From the NCBI GenBank assembly GCA_934045075.1, contig OW203723.1, forward strand, positions 19,948,035-20,012,034: DNA of 64,000 bases. Reading direction: 5' to 3'. Both the position numbers and the translations under genes were made by a program. Of this stretch, positions 42,171 through 53,099 are shown one piece after another. Source of the DNA: Yponomeuta sedellus (Eukaryota > Arthropoda > Insecta > Lepidoptera > Yponomeutidae). Within the stretch, counting starts at the first letter, position 1. Every line of letters starts with the position of its first letter. A model generated the notes under the pieces. The model was not told the DNA's origin. It saw only the letters and a list, made by a program, of their open reading frames with translations, and ran no database searches.

Positions 42171-42397
42171 AATCATGTTTTACACTGATGAGGTGTACAC
42201 TTAAGAACCTCCCTAAAGGAGCAATTCGCTTACATAGTCAAGCCGGAATAAAATAAAATGTGGCCAATAGGAAACAATTAGGAAACAGCCAGTCTGCACG
42301 GTGTGCTACAATCATTCTACTAGCCACGGATGTAAAAATTGAAATCTGTGCTACTAGCTCACATCGTGTCAATTCACCATGTGAACTAAACTAGGAT

Positions 42398-42665
42398 TTT
42401 AAAAACCTATTTAGAGGCTAAAAATTCCACCCATGCCGGGATTCGAACCCGCAACCTCTGTACGTAATACAGAGAATAGTTTAAAGAGGTTCGAAATTTC
42501 ACTGATGCCGGTGAGTCGCCCATTAGCTCAGTTGGAAAGAGTGTTGGCACGAATAGCCAGAGGTTGCGGGTTCGAATCCCGGCATGGGTGGAATTTTTAG
42601 CCTCTAAATAGGTTTTTAAAATTGTCCTTACCACGGGTTAGTGCATTAAAATTTAAAATAGTATA
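42398..42665 (+). mobile_element. tRNA-headed SINE family A, fold-back copy
   Basis: Arms 42398-42461 and 42558-42620 are inverted copies (ttttaaaaacctatttagag / ctctaaataggtttttaaaa) containing the T-arm and 3' body. They enclose a normal 5' part with the tRNA-like core. It ends ccacgggttagtgcatta, the usual tail. Confidence 0.75.
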
Positions 42666-42959
42666 AACTAGGATTGTTACAAATTTACGTGATACTGAGA
42701 TGGAAAGATGGGGAACGGTGGTTATGGCAAACCTTTCTGGTTTTCACAGGGTCGGCTGTACGTGATCGATATGTCAGTATTATATAATTGAATGGTTACG
42801 GTTGAGGCTAACAGTTTTATTTTAAAAAACACAATTCCCTAAAACACCTTACACGCTTACTAAAATAGTCTGTGGTGAAGTTTTACAAGGATACTACGTA
42901 ACCGCAAATCAATGCAGAAAAAATGACGTATAATTAATATCTAAGTGAGTCTGTAAATT

Positions 42960-43018
42960 AGCATAATTTTACAGGTTTACTGGTGTTTGTAGCTCAATAA
43001 ATATCCTTATCTTATCTC
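42960..43018 (+). mobile_element. LINE 3'-UTR tail remnant
   Basis: gtgtttgtagctcaataaat, atccttatcttatctcc; the terminal pentanucleotide repeat is present. Confidence 0.4.
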
Positions 43019-43099
43019 CTCACGTGTTATCCTATCATATCAGAATTTAAATAAAACGTCTCAAGCACTGTTTTAGTGAAATCGTGTTTTTATACATAA

Positions 43100-43369
43100 G
43101 GCCACGAGCGGTTCGCTTCTGCATTTTTTCCGACCGCTTCCATGCTTTGCAAGGCACGTCAAGCTGTTGGTGTCGGCTGTCATGTAATGACAGTCGTTAA
43201 GCCATGTCAGAGGCCTTATGGGCGGCTTGATAACTTCTGACAGTAAGACCCGCCACTGTCTTACAATCATCTACCAACCCGGACTTGGCTCCCTTTGTGG
43301 AGTATGCTTAACCTTTCTGCGATGCAGGAAGAGACCCGTAACCCACTAGTGGGGACATACAAGGGTTGA
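43100..43369 (+). mobile_element. 5S-derived SINE with internal deletion of the 5S head
   Basis: It starts ggccacgagcggttcgcttc and jumps to tttttccgaccgcttccatg, so the promoter is lost. The rest is complete to acaagggttgaaag. Confidence 0.7.
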
Positions 43370-43636
43370 AAGGTTGGAAATATTTTTCAGCGCGCTACAG
43401 AAATGTTGTTCTGTTATTTGTAGATCACTGCTAGATAATAAATTTGTCGTAATATTTATGGTTATAGAGCGTGATATAACGTAAATACTTATAATTGTGT
43501 TAGTGTTTATTGTAATTGTTAATTAAGATAATAATTGTAGCAATAAAAAGACAGAAGTCGGAATTTAACTGAGGTTTTACGTAACGTTTTAATCAGTGAT
43601 GACTTCATAGTAATTACTTTGTTACATTTCAAGACG

Positions 43637-43669
43637 AAATACTTGATTCTACTGTAGAATCAAGTATTT
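43637..43669. repeat. 15-bp perfect inverted repeat, 3-bp loop
   Basis: aaatacttgattcta, ctg, tagaatcaagtattt. Confidence 0.75.
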
Positions 43670-44284
43670 TGCCATATTTTGAGACACTGAGATGATGTCA
43701 CGCCCAGTAGAATTTCTACAGGGTGTGATATCTTTTTCATATTTTTCTTCAAAGCACTATCACTTTCCATTCCTTAAATATACTAAAACGCATCACATCT
43801 ACTTACGCGAAGAACGTTTACCGAGCCCATTGAACGAGGCCCATCATTCAAATCTTGCAAAATATATCAGTTGTTCCGCAATAAAATACCATCGACACCA
43901 AAATTTCGGAGGTCGTGGCTTTGATTCCGACTGGCAGTCGCCACAAATTTGTTATGTTCACTCTGCCACGATCCTAACAGATCACTTTTATTCCATTAAT
44001 AAATTATTACACACAATAGGCCATTTTAAACTAAGAAAATGCGTATTGCCCAAGTGGACATTATTTACGAAACTTTCGGTGCACAACTCCGACTCGCATG
44101 TTGTGGCTAGTTTTTATAATAAACTCCATATAAGCGTTTTTAGTCTATGGCTTTTGACATAAACCGGTAAATTGGTTCGCACTAGCCGTATAGCTCCACA
44201 TGTATCTTGTCACGAGTTTGTTCTACTATATGGACTGTGCTATAAAGCTAGACTAAGAAACTAGAGAAACTTCACTTCTTATAC
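43670..44284. other. 156-codon open frame, probably not a gene
   Basis: 43692-44162 is open in one frame and lacks a transposon domain, signal peptide or zinc motif. Around 43905-43935 it crosses a T-arm-like stretch (ggtcgtggctttgattccga) typical of SINE heads. Composition is as AT-rich as its surroundings. Treated as a chance frame. Confidence 0.4.
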
Positions 44285-44868
44285 CTAATCTTTGTAATGC
44301 ACTAACCTGTGCTAAGGACAATTTTAAAAACGTAATGCAGAGAATATTATACTATTTTTATTTTTAATCCACTAACCCGTGGTAAGGCCCATTTTAAAAA
44401 CCTATTTAGAGGCTAAAAATTCCACCCATGCCGGGATTCGAACCCGCGACCTCTGGCTATCCGTGCCAGCGCTCTATCCAACTGAGCTAATGGGCGACTC
44501 GCCGGCATCAGTGAAATTTTGAACCTCTTTAAACTATTCTCTGTATTACGTACAGGCAGCGACACGTGGCTGAAGTAGATTGCATTACTTACAGCCCCGA
44601 CTACCTACTTTGTAGTTAGGTTTTTAAAAACCTATTTAGAGGCTAAAAATTTCACCCATGCCGGGATTCGAACCCGCAACCTCTGGCTATCCGTGCCAGC
44701 GCTCTACCAATTGAGCCAATGGGCGACTCACGGCATCAGTGAAATTTCGAACCTCTTTACACTATTCTCTGTATTACGTACAGGCAGCGACATCTGACTT
44801 AAGCAAATTGCATCACTAACGACTACCTACTTTGCAGTTAGGTTTTACATCGGAACGATATCACTGGG
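44285..44868 (-). mobile_element. cluster of three family A SINE copies
   Basis: A short piece (44285-44347) is followed by two longer minus-strand copies (about 44348-44620 and 44621-44868). Each longer copy has its own tRNA-like core (complement of ggttcgaatcccggcatgg and tagctcagttggatagagc). The second copy joins the first at ggtttttaaaaacctattt. Confidence 0.75.
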
Positions 44869-44869
44869 T

Positions 44870-44995
44870 GGGTACCCACATGATTATACCAACGCATTTG
44901 ATCACCCCTATTTGGTCGAAGTATTCTACCCACATTTGCTATATATATTTGTTTCGTCAATCTTTCTTCCGTCATTCTTTCATTCAGATTTAAGA
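44870..44995 (-). mobile_element. same LINE, small coding fragment
   Basis: Minus strand [18 protein letters not shown] then LRPNRGDQM; it matches the fragment at 30005-30273. It abuts a family A SINE. Confidence 0.5.
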
Positions 44996-45354
44996 AATCA
45001 CGGAACCTTTTTAATAGAAAAAACTTCGTTCATTGCCTTTATTGTAATGAGAAGATTTATGCAGCATCATGGAAACAAATAATATCACTGTGAAATGTGA
45101 TGCATTACTTAAACCTTACGCATTTTTACAAACATTACAATCATTAAAATTAAAAATAATCTCCTCAAAATATTGCTAACGATTTTAGAATCACTCTGTT
45201 TACACATACACTTACCTACAATCAACGGAGCGCTCCTGACTGCCTGGGTAGTACGACGACGCTAGTCGCACGTTTTGAATATCAAAAGTTACGATTCTCC
45301 AGTAGATGGAGTGTCAAATTCTGACATTTAAGCGCCACTAAAGGCATGACTCGA

Positions 45355-45430
45355 TTCACTCACTCACTCACTCGCTCACTCACTCACTCACTCACTCACT
45401 CACTTACTCACTCACTCACTCATTCATTCA
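45355..45430 (+). repeat. (ACTC)n microsatellite
   Basis: Seventeen or more cact/actc units with single-base variants, ending attcattcat. Confidence 0.95.
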
Positions 45431-45917
45431 TATGCTGTGATTTCTGTTTTGCTTTCTGTCTATCGCTGTTTTGTGTCGACAACGTGCTTTACGGTTCCAC
45501 ACTTTGTTGCTTAACAAAGCGGTGACCACCACAGTTGGAAAATACTAGCGCTTGGTATCATATTATACATATTATTGAAGTAATATCTGGACAGTCATTA
45601 GAAAAATTTAGTAAAAATACACTGAACGGATCAAATCGCGATTTGAAGTTTACTAGTAAATAATCGCTGTTAGTCCTGTTAAATGTATAATAACGTGTAT
45701 AATTACATAGTGAATTATGTCATTATCAGGACGTTGGCTAATCGGTTTTAGATCTAGCCAATGGTAAATATCGAACAGACCTTTGGAAAAAACCTGTCAG
45801 AATTATGAACTAATTAATCTCATCATACTCGCGCTTTTAATTTTATTCTTTACTGCAATTTTGGCCGTACATTATGTATTTTTTTTTGAACTAAAACTTT
45901 CGTAAGCACAACACATT

Positions 45918-46102
45918 GTAGACTTTTAGTCCGGATTTACTTTCGGGTGTTGTTATATCGGAAAAGTCCGACCAGGTTTCGCTCCGATTCGCAGAGCTTA
46001 ATCATGGTGAGCAGAGACGGAGCTCGCGTCGTCGGTTGCTTGTCTCACACTGACTTTTCCGATATAACAACACCCGTAAGTAAATCCGGACTAAAAGTCT
46101 AC
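45918..46102 (+). mobile_element. complete TIR MITE (50-bp arms)
   Basis: The arms gtagacttttagtccggatt ... and ... aatccggactaaaagtctac are ~50 bp and nearly identical (45918-45967, 46053-46102). The core is caggtttcgctccgattcgc and gagacggagctcgcgtcgtc. 185 bp; flanks do not show a clear duplication. Confidence 0.7.
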
Positions 46103-46214
46103 AGTACATTATGTATGTATGTTTTTTTTTGTGAGTGGCGGTATGTATTTATTAATATAAAAAGAACACATTACATGTTATCATTAGTCTTCATTAAAAC
46201 CCATTAAGAACTTT

Positions 46215-46468
46215 CATCGCTGTGTGACTTCGGCCTAGAGAATAGCACCAACCCAAAATTCTCCCCGCGGGTGTCGTAAAAGGCGACTAAGGGATACAAA
46301 CCGGGGGGTGGGCAGGAGCGCCTCCTGCAGTACAATTCCACCAAACTGCGATCCCCAACCCGCATGCCAAGCGTGAGGATTATGGGCATTACCCCCCAAT
46401 TATCGCACAACCTTGCGTTCATTAGGGGAGGGCTATGTCCAGCAGTGGACTAATAAAGCCTGAAGAAG
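46215..46468 (+). mobile_element. RTE-tailed SINE-like retroposon
   Basis: It is the same unit (cggcctagagaatagcacca ... ggctatgtccagcagtgg ... agcctgaagaa). A short aagaacttt duplication (46206-46214, 46469-46477) overlaps the (gaa)n tail, so its exact length is ambiguous. Confidence 0.7.
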
Positions 46469-46544
46469 AAGAACTTTAAAGGTGTTATTTATGAAGCCAT
46501 GATTTCTCCCCAAATGCAGTTTAAATTTTTATTCGTTATCGTTA

Positions 46545-46900
46545 TCAAACCTTGTATGTCCCCACTGCTGCGGCACGGGTCTCTTCCTGCATCGCAGGAA
46601 GGTTAGGCCATACTCCACCACGGGGGCCAAGTCCGGGTTGGTTGAGGATTATAAGACAGTGGCGGGCCTTACTGTCAGAAGTTATCAAGCCGCCTATAAG
46701 GCCTCTGACATGACATAACGACTGCCATTATATGACAGCCGGCACCAACGGCTTAGCGTGCCTTGCAAAGCATGAAAGCGTTCGGAAAAATGCCACTAGC
46801 GTTAGTCACGGGACGCTCACCCATCCTGTACCTGACCGCGCCTGTTGTTGCTTAACCAAGTGATTGATTCCAATCACTCGGTTCGCCTAGGCCTCAAGCG
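46545..46900 (-). mobile_element. 5S-derived SINE, near full length
   Basis: Inverse copy from atcaaaccttgtatgtcccc to ggttcgcctaggcctcaagc. The 5S promoter blocks are visible with few changes (ctcacccatcctgt, gttgttgcttaa). Confidence 0.8.
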
Positions 46901-46904
46901 CTTC

Positions 46905-48005
46905 ATTACTTAATTACTAAATTCATTACTTTACGTTAAATAAACTCCCGCCTTTCTCCCCGAGGGCTAAGTAAAAACCTTGCTTTATAACTTGCCAAGA
47001 TCCAGATAGACCTCTTTCAATTAATTTACGTTCATTATTATAGCGATAAAACCAGAAATTGTATAACATTCTCAGATTTAAGAAATAATATTTTTTTTTC
47101 TGGTTGTGCAATTGATTATTTTCCATATCTATCTATGTAACTGTAGTAGTTGCAAGTAAGCACGCTTATTACGGTTCAAATAGTCTTTCGACTTACCAAA
47201 GACCATTTAAAGTATAATTTAAACAGTTCTCAAAAAATGATAAAAGACCAAGTTATTCAGATATCCAACCACGACCTCTGTGGCGTAGCGCGTCTGCCTG
47301 CCGTGCAAGAGGTCCGTTCGTTCCCCGGCTGGGGACATTTTTTTCTCTACCTTCCATGGCATGAAAATAAACTCACTCCAATCAAAGTTTCCGAAAAGAT
47401 CCCCGTTGCTGTATCAAGATTTACCTACATCCAACGCTCGATGGGCAGCACTTTACGCTATTTAGTGTTAACAAAAGTAATAGTGATAATAGTCTTATAA
47501 ACTGTAACGAAACGGTTGCGGGCATTTCCTTGTCAATTCGTGAGAATTGTTTATGCAAATGTTTTCGCCTGTCGACTTGACGACTCTTTCTCATGAACAG
47601 AAGAGATCTTTATTCGGCTGTAAGAAAATACATCCAATTTTCATAAGAATACCGCAATAAAACTGTCAATGTCGTATTCAAGGACTAGTTCTTGGTACTG
47701 TAGTGTAGCTTAAATTTACTTTTAACTCATTATTATGATGTACCTATTTTTTAGCATAAATTTACTTTAAACTCATATTATTTATTTTTTAGCTCATTGT
47801 TACTGTTATCCTTAGTTTATCGTATATTAACAATATGTTAATCTACTGTTAATAGCTGTCAAGTGTTTTTTATTTACACTTTGGCCAACCGACAGCTTGA
47901 AAGTGTTCAATGGCTTGTCCGTGTACCAGAAACCGGGGGTTAGAATCTGTTGACTTATACTGTAATCTGCAAGTTTCTATGTAGCCCGTTCTTTTATTCT
48001 CTGCA
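46905..48005. other. no gene; SINE head at 47268
   Basis: Apart from the family D SINE head, no shared repeat or domain was seen. The frame 47150-47500 is explained by passing through that SINE. Confidence 0.4.
47268..47345 (+). mobile_element. tRNA-Gly-like SINE head fragment
   Basis: cgacctctgtggcgtagcgc, gtctgcctgccgtgcaagag and ttccccggctggggaca. The body is missing. An ORF spanning it (47150-47500) is therefore not a gene. Confidence 0.6.
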
Positions 48006-48009
48006 GTTG

Positions 48010-48140
48010 GACCAATATGCGTCCCACTGCAGAGCGTAGGCCTCTCTTAAACAGAGAGAATAAAAGCTTAATTGCCTCGCGTGCCTACCGCAGATTGGTA
48101 ATTTCAAGCGCCAAGGTGTCTGAACGCCACAGTTACTTTT
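48010..48140 (-). mobile_element. family C SINE long-form tail
   Basis: gtcccactgcagagcgtagg, ctctcttaaacagagagaat and ttgcctcgcgtgcctacc match the 3' module of the copy at 16457-17215. Confidence 0.55.
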
Positions 48141-48144
48141 TTAA

Positions 48145-48260
48145 CTGGCTGGAAGAATTTTTTTGTTTAAATAATTACAAGTTTTTACGTAATTTTTATC
48201 ACAATGTATGTTATTTAAGTCGCTATTATGGTTTTATTGCGCAATAAAGTGTAACAAACA
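48145..48260 (+). mobile_element. LINE 3'-UTR tail (second subfamily)
   Basis: aactggctggaagaattttt, ttgcgcaataaagtgtaaca; resembles 7605-7720. Confidence 0.4.
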
Positions 48261-48464
48261 AACATTTGATAGGTCTGCGAATAGACCGTAGGCTTATTAA
48301 TATAGCAAAACAACGCCAGTAATAATTTTATAATAATAACCGTAAAGTTACAAAAGCTGTGGTGATACACAAAAGTAGATAGGACAAGAAATTCTTTACT
48401 GCACAGACCAGAAAATAATTACAGAGACAACAGTTACAAAAGAAGAGGTACAACTGAAATCAGC

Positions 48465-48520
48465 AATAAGACCGCTTATTGCTGATAGCAATTTCTTCCA
48501 GGCAACCTTATATCGGTAAT
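48465..48520 (-). mobile_element. LINE 3'-UTR tail remnant
   Basis: aataagaccgcttattgctg, atagcaatttcttccaggca; contains the hairpin plus an extra ttattgctg copy. Confidence 0.5.
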
Positions 48521-49192
48521 ATTGCCGATCGACAAACTGAGACGGGTAGTTGGTGCTCATCGAATATTAATATAAATAAATACGCTGCGCATATGTACTG
48601 AAAACAAATACTACAACGCTCCATGTTGTTACAAATTTACTCCTACAAATGGCTCAGATACATTTCTCTTACACTCATCTTAATTTTAAACAAACACTAA
48701 GCCCTCTTGTACAAGCATCAATCAACGCCCACGCTACTCTTGTTAAGACTATTAATTAAAATCATTAATCCTTACTACTTATTATCTTAATCAGAGATCG
48801 CTTTACCCACATTACGTCATCATCCGAGCACATCAAGAAAAACTGGTCAAGAACTTATCGCGCGAATGACCTATCGATAGAACGAACTGGCCAGCTACAA
48901 TAATGAGTGAGAATGGTAAAGCCGCTATGGTTTTTTTATAAATTAGACCTTTTAATAAAAAAAATGGTACTGGCCATCTGTGAAGACACCATTTGCATTT
49001 TCGATATTTCATTCTATCGTATTAAATCTAGATTCCTTTTAGATTTCCACTTGCTACTTGACCTTTTGTCGTAATACTACTACTTACAATTTTCATCTTG
49101 CAAACTTTCTATTTTTCCCGTTTATTCTCATCAGTTTGATTTGTATGGTTTTGAAAATAAACACAGTGTTCTTAAAGTCGTAGGTATACATA
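48521..49192. other. no recognised feature
   Basis: AT-rich unique DNA ending at the Tc1-like MITE. Confidence 0.4.
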
Positions 49193-49450
49193 CAGTCTAT
49201 TTATTCTTACTTGTCCAATTTAGTAAACAAGATTCTACCCGTAAACTGTAACTTTTTAGTCCAAAACTGCCATATTTCCATAAATGAAGGAACACTATTT
49301 TAGATAGTGTTCTAAATGCCTGCCAATTTTATAAACATAGTTCATGATAGTTCATGAATTTGGGAGAAAATGTCTAGTTAAGGCATCTAATCTCAATTTT
49401 AAGGTTAGAATCTTGTTTAATAAATTGGACAAGTAAGAATAAATAGACTG
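49193..49450 (+). mobile_element. Tc1/mariner-like MITE
   Basis: ~45-bp terminal inverted repeats (cagtctatttattcttactt / aagtaagaataaatagactg) bounded by TA on both sides (49191-49192, 49451-49452). The interior has tttataaacatagttcatga. 258 bp, non-coding. Confidence 0.75.
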
Positions 49451-49708
49451 TACATATTTTATTATTAATCGCAAGAATGTTTCAAAGGCCTTGTTCCAAA
49501 GAGTCTGAACGATCTAAAGATTTTAAACCATACAGACTCCAGGTTCTTTCAGATGCGAGAGCGTTTATGAGTCCACACTGCTGGCCAGAGGAAGTAAGGA
49601 AGAAATCGTGTTCCGTTGCTACAGAGAGGCGAAACAGGCAACGTAACTGCGTAACCAATCTTTAAGATTACATTATATTTCATGTTGTATTCATAATTAT
49701 AGAATACC

Positions 49709-50015
49709 TGTATACGTCCCTCTGTAGGGCACTGGTCTTCTGAAAAAGAGAGTGAGTATGGGTTTAGTCACCTCAGCCCACTGCGGATCTCATGTGATTC
49801 CGCCCACCGGGGAATCACAATTTAAAGCGCTGAGATATGTAAATACCTAAGACACTCAGGTTTCCTCAAGATGTTTTCCTTCGCAGTTAGCGAGTGGCAC
49901 TGCTACTAGGTAAGTAAGAAAACAAAGTCACTGGTACATACCGGGACACGGGCCCATGACCTACCGAATGAGAATCCGGCGTTCTTTAACCTTTGCACCT
50001 ACGTAATGAGATGAT
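49709..50015 (-). mobile_element. tRNA-headed SINE, family C
   Basis: Minus-strand copy with gcgagtggcactgctact, ttctttaacctttgcacc and the tail region cctctgtagggcactggtct. The tRNA-like head is mutated (ccgggacacgggcccatgac). Confidence 0.65.
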
Positions 50016-50379
50016 TAATGCAGCGTCCAGTGGCCACCTCACTCATGTGTGGTAGATGGGTGAAGGGCCCACTCGTACGCTGCAGTGCCCGGGAGGTAGT
50101 TTTAGATAGAGTAGCCGGTCTACCGCTCCACTAACATCTCCTCATTTCATCGCGAATTTATAATTAGGTTAAGTTATTTATAGCAAGGGCCTAGTTGGCT
50201 AAAATAAATAAGTTATTATTACGGGCATAATAAAATATTTTTAAGTACATGACACACTTTTGGAACACTATCCTTTCATTCAACGTAAAAGTAGGCACAA
50301 GGTATCTATATACCCAATCGACGCGCCCCTATTTTATCTAGCAGCGTGACCTAAAAGAGCCTGGGTGCGCTTATCAACT

Positions 50380-50640
50380 GCCTACGTGTTATCAAGACAA
50401 AGGCCCGACAAGTCACGGCATCGAGGCCGGCCAGTGGGCCGCCGTGCGAAATGGAAAGTACCGCGTTACGCCCTACTTTACGCCGATTTTGGGCCGTTAT
50501 GCAACCGCTTGCAGCCGTCTGCACTGTAGCAGTAGTGCGGCGCTAGCGGAGGTACAGTTACGGTGTCAACACACTTCAATTAGAAAGGGAAATTTGGCCG
50601 CAGCGGGATTTGTACCAGTCTATGGGATTTGTATCAGAGT
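50380..50640. other. GC-rich island without recognised repeat
   Basis: aggccggccagtgggccgcc and gcagtagtgcggcgctagcg stand out from AT-rich flanks. A 66-codon frame (50444-50644) has no recognisable domain. It may be a promoter, an untranslated exon or an unrecognised repeat. Confidence 0.3.
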
Positions 50641-51009
50641 TTAGTCTACCGTGTCAGTGTCAGCCAAAAAATTAATTAAAGTCAAATCAATTCAGAAAAA
50701 TTAAAAATAAAATGTCTAATTTTCAGAACTTCTTACGTTACAATAACTTTTAAACCACTTCACAAAGCATATTCTAATGAACTACGGACAACGTGCGGTA
50801 ATTTATAGACTTGTAAACAATTCACGTTTCTCTGAAATATATCTAATCCCATTTTCAGGGTCAGGTTTTACTCAAATAAGCACACTCACACACACACACA
50901 CACACACATACCCTATTCCCAGCCTGTTCATTTAAATTAGTAATTCAATCTAACTTACCATATAAAGAATAATAACTATTAAATAAACAAACAGTTTTCT
51001 TTTTAACTT

Positions 51010-51150
51010 GTTCAGGGTGTGTTCCTTCACGTTTAGCGAGTGGTGTAATTACTACAAATGTACGTCTACGCCACTTATGTAACTTATATGTAAATGTTGG
51101 ACTTCGAACCCATCACCCACACATTCATGGGTGACTGGCATAATTCTTGT
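51010..51150 (-). mobile_element. tRNA-headed SINE, family C, fragment
   Basis: gtgtgttccttcacgtttag and gttggacttcgaacccatca (box B complement) are recognisable. Strongly diverged. Confidence 0.5.
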
Positions 51151-51559
51151 ATAATGCAACTAACAACGCGCGCCAAAAATCTTTTAAATTTAACTGTGTG
51201 GCAACTGCAGCTTCTCTATGATTAGGGCTTGCTTATGAGGTATTTTATACATTCAGATAGTGACCGAGTGATATTTTTATGGGTTGCAAATAAATAAATA
51301 CCAAAACCTTTAAGAACTATGTCGGAAGAATTAATTAAATTAGTGTAAATTACTGTTTTTGTTCTAAAAACTACATACTATCATTATGTGCACGAAACTT
51401 TAAAACATATTCAGTATATTAAATGACATGTTGCAGTATTGTTGGGTGATTTTTTTTTTATAAATATCATCATATGTATTGTGCGAAAAGTGTGGACAAA
51501 GTTGTGGATACGTGTCATCAGAAAACTATTAAGAAAATGTTGTACATTTTTGTTATTCT

Positions 51560-51720
51560 TCGTGGAATCCCCTCCATCCAAAGGTTGTCTGGAAGAGATC
51601 GCTCTAAGCGATAAGATCTATATTTATTGAAGTATAATATTACTTAGATTTAAGAAATCATATTTGTATATTTTTTTCTGCTTGCGCAATAAAGTGTTTT
51701 CTATCTATCTATCTGTCTAT
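51560..51720 (+). mobile_element. LINE ORF end and 3' UTR
   Basis: PSKGCLEEIALSDK is encoded at about 51567-51615, followed by atttaagaaatcatatttg, gcgcaataaagtgtt and a (tatc)n tail at 51704-51720. The same peptide is encoded on the minus strand at 61258-61340. Confidence 0.5.
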
Positions 51721-52034
51721 ACTGTGGCTGTGCACTGTATACTGTGTTCCTAATAAAATAGATGAATAAAAAGCTATTCGTTCTCGGTAACTGCATTTGT
51801 TATGTAATGCTGCAGTTTAGACGCTCTTACCTAGTGACGCGTTCAGTCACAAACTGCATCCAATTGGCGATGGCCCACTGGTGAGTGACAAAAATAAAAC
51901 AAAACTGATAAAACCTAATCGCTTTTCTTTTGTTTGGCTAAGGCGGATCTTTTAGATAACTTGATTGACACCAATTTTATTTACATTTGATGAGTCTAAT
52001 CTCATTGTACCCGGGACCACAGCGGTTGCAAAGG

Positions 52035-52270
52035 TAAGAAACCTCCCAGACGGACATACTTCGACCAAATAGGGGATGGTAAAGGGGAAGACAAAAAGTA
52101 CCCGGAACCGGCGCGCGTGCATGCAACGTCATCAACAACTTATGAAATTCACTTCATCAACTTATGAAAGTTGATGAAGCGAAAGTGATCTGTCAGCATG
52201 GTGGCAAGTTTCAGTCCCTGGTCACTGGCAACCCCTCTGGGATACAGGCGTGAGGTTAGGTTATGTTATG
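52035..52270 (+). mobile_element. same LINE, 3' end fragment
   Basis: RTYFDQIGDGKG ... PARVHA ... [12 protein letters not shown], then gatacaggcgtgaggttagg. A local duplication of cttcatcaacttatgaa is visible. Frame broken. Confidence 0.55.
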
Positions 52271-52274
52271 TTTT

Positions 52275-52330
52275 ATTATTATAAAAAATCTTTATTGCAC
52301 CAAGTAATTATAGTGCAATAGGCGGGTTTA
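52275..52330 (-). mobile_element. LINE tail remnant
   Basis: ttattataaaaaatctttat, tgcaccaagtaattatagtg, caataggcggg; inverse polyadenylation-type tail. A similar piece is at 17222-17290. Confidence 0.4.
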
Positions 52331-52374
52331 ATGGTAATTAGTATTTTATTGTCACCAACCAATAAGCTATATAA

Positions 52375-53012
52375 CTTATTTTCCTTTATGGTGCAAGAAA
52401 ACCTTAAAAAATTCAACGGAGGCGACTCAAAATCTGTTTATAATATCTACACAGGTGACGAATCCTGGATCTACGCGTACAATCCCGAAACTAAACAACA
52501 TTCAACAGTTTGGGTGTTTCAAAATGAGCCGAACCCTACGAAAGTGGCGCGTGCAAAAAGCACTGTAAAGCAAATGGTGGCCTGCTTTTTTGGTATTAAT
52601 GGCCATGTGGCTACAATACCACTGGAGAATCGCAGAACGGTTAATTCGGAGTGGTACACGACCATTAGTTTGCCGGAAGTATTTGAAGAAATACGCCAAA
52701 ACAACCAGCGACGCAGAATCATACTTCAACATGACATGCCAGCTGTCATACATCTCAGGAAACAACTACATTTTTGGATGTTTAAAAAAATAGAATTGAT
52801 GGGTCATCCACCGTACAGCCCTGATTTGGCTCCCAAATGTAAAGAATAAATTACGTGGTCAACGATTTTCGACCCGTGAAGATGCCGTAGATGCATTTAA
52901 ACAGCACGTTTCGGAGATACCTCAATCAGAGGGGAAAAAGTGTTTTACAAATTGGTTTCATCGAATGCAAAATTACATCGATCATAGTGGAGAATACTTT
53001 GGAAAACAATAA
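52375..53012 (+). mobile_element. mariner-family element fossil
   Basis: C-terminal two-thirds of a mariner transposase frame without recognised terminal repeats. It is 5'-truncated and lies between an AT-rich LINE tail (52275-52330) and a 5S-SINE. Confidence 0.8.
52375..53012 (+). pseudogene. mariner transposase, missing third catalytic Asp
   Basis: The catalytic domain is recognisable: TGDESWIYAYNPETKQ (first Asp, codon 52457), KQMVACFFG, NSEWYTTISLPEVF, then LQHDM (second Asp, codon 52733). The two are 92 codons apart, as in mariners. HPPYSPDLAP follows, but the expected third Asp segment is deleted near 52835-52840. The frame then shifts and continues as LRGQRFSTREDAVDAFKQ to the stop at 53012. 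Asp-to-Asp spacing assigns it to the D,D34D group. Enzymatically dead. Confidence 0.8.
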
Positions 53013-53099
53013 AAGCATATTTAGCCATATACATTTGTTTATTTTTCCTATTACGCATACATAAGTAGCAGCCCTCGTATATAAGAAAACATAATGATA

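Noticed and set aside
42398..42665. CRISPR-like or tandem array
   Set aside because: The repeats are inverted SINE halves, not regularly spaced direct repeats, and the context is eukaryotic.
43692..44162. 156-codon open frame as a novel gene
   Set aside because: No domain, signal peptide or codon bias; crosses a SINE-head-like stretch and is as AT-rich as its flanks.
45355..45430. Telomere-like repeat
   Set aside because: The unit is actc, not the insect telomere unit ttagg.
47150..47500. 116-codon open frame as a gene
   Set aside because: It runs through a tRNA-Gly-like SINE head at 47268-47345, which explains the open GC-richer part.
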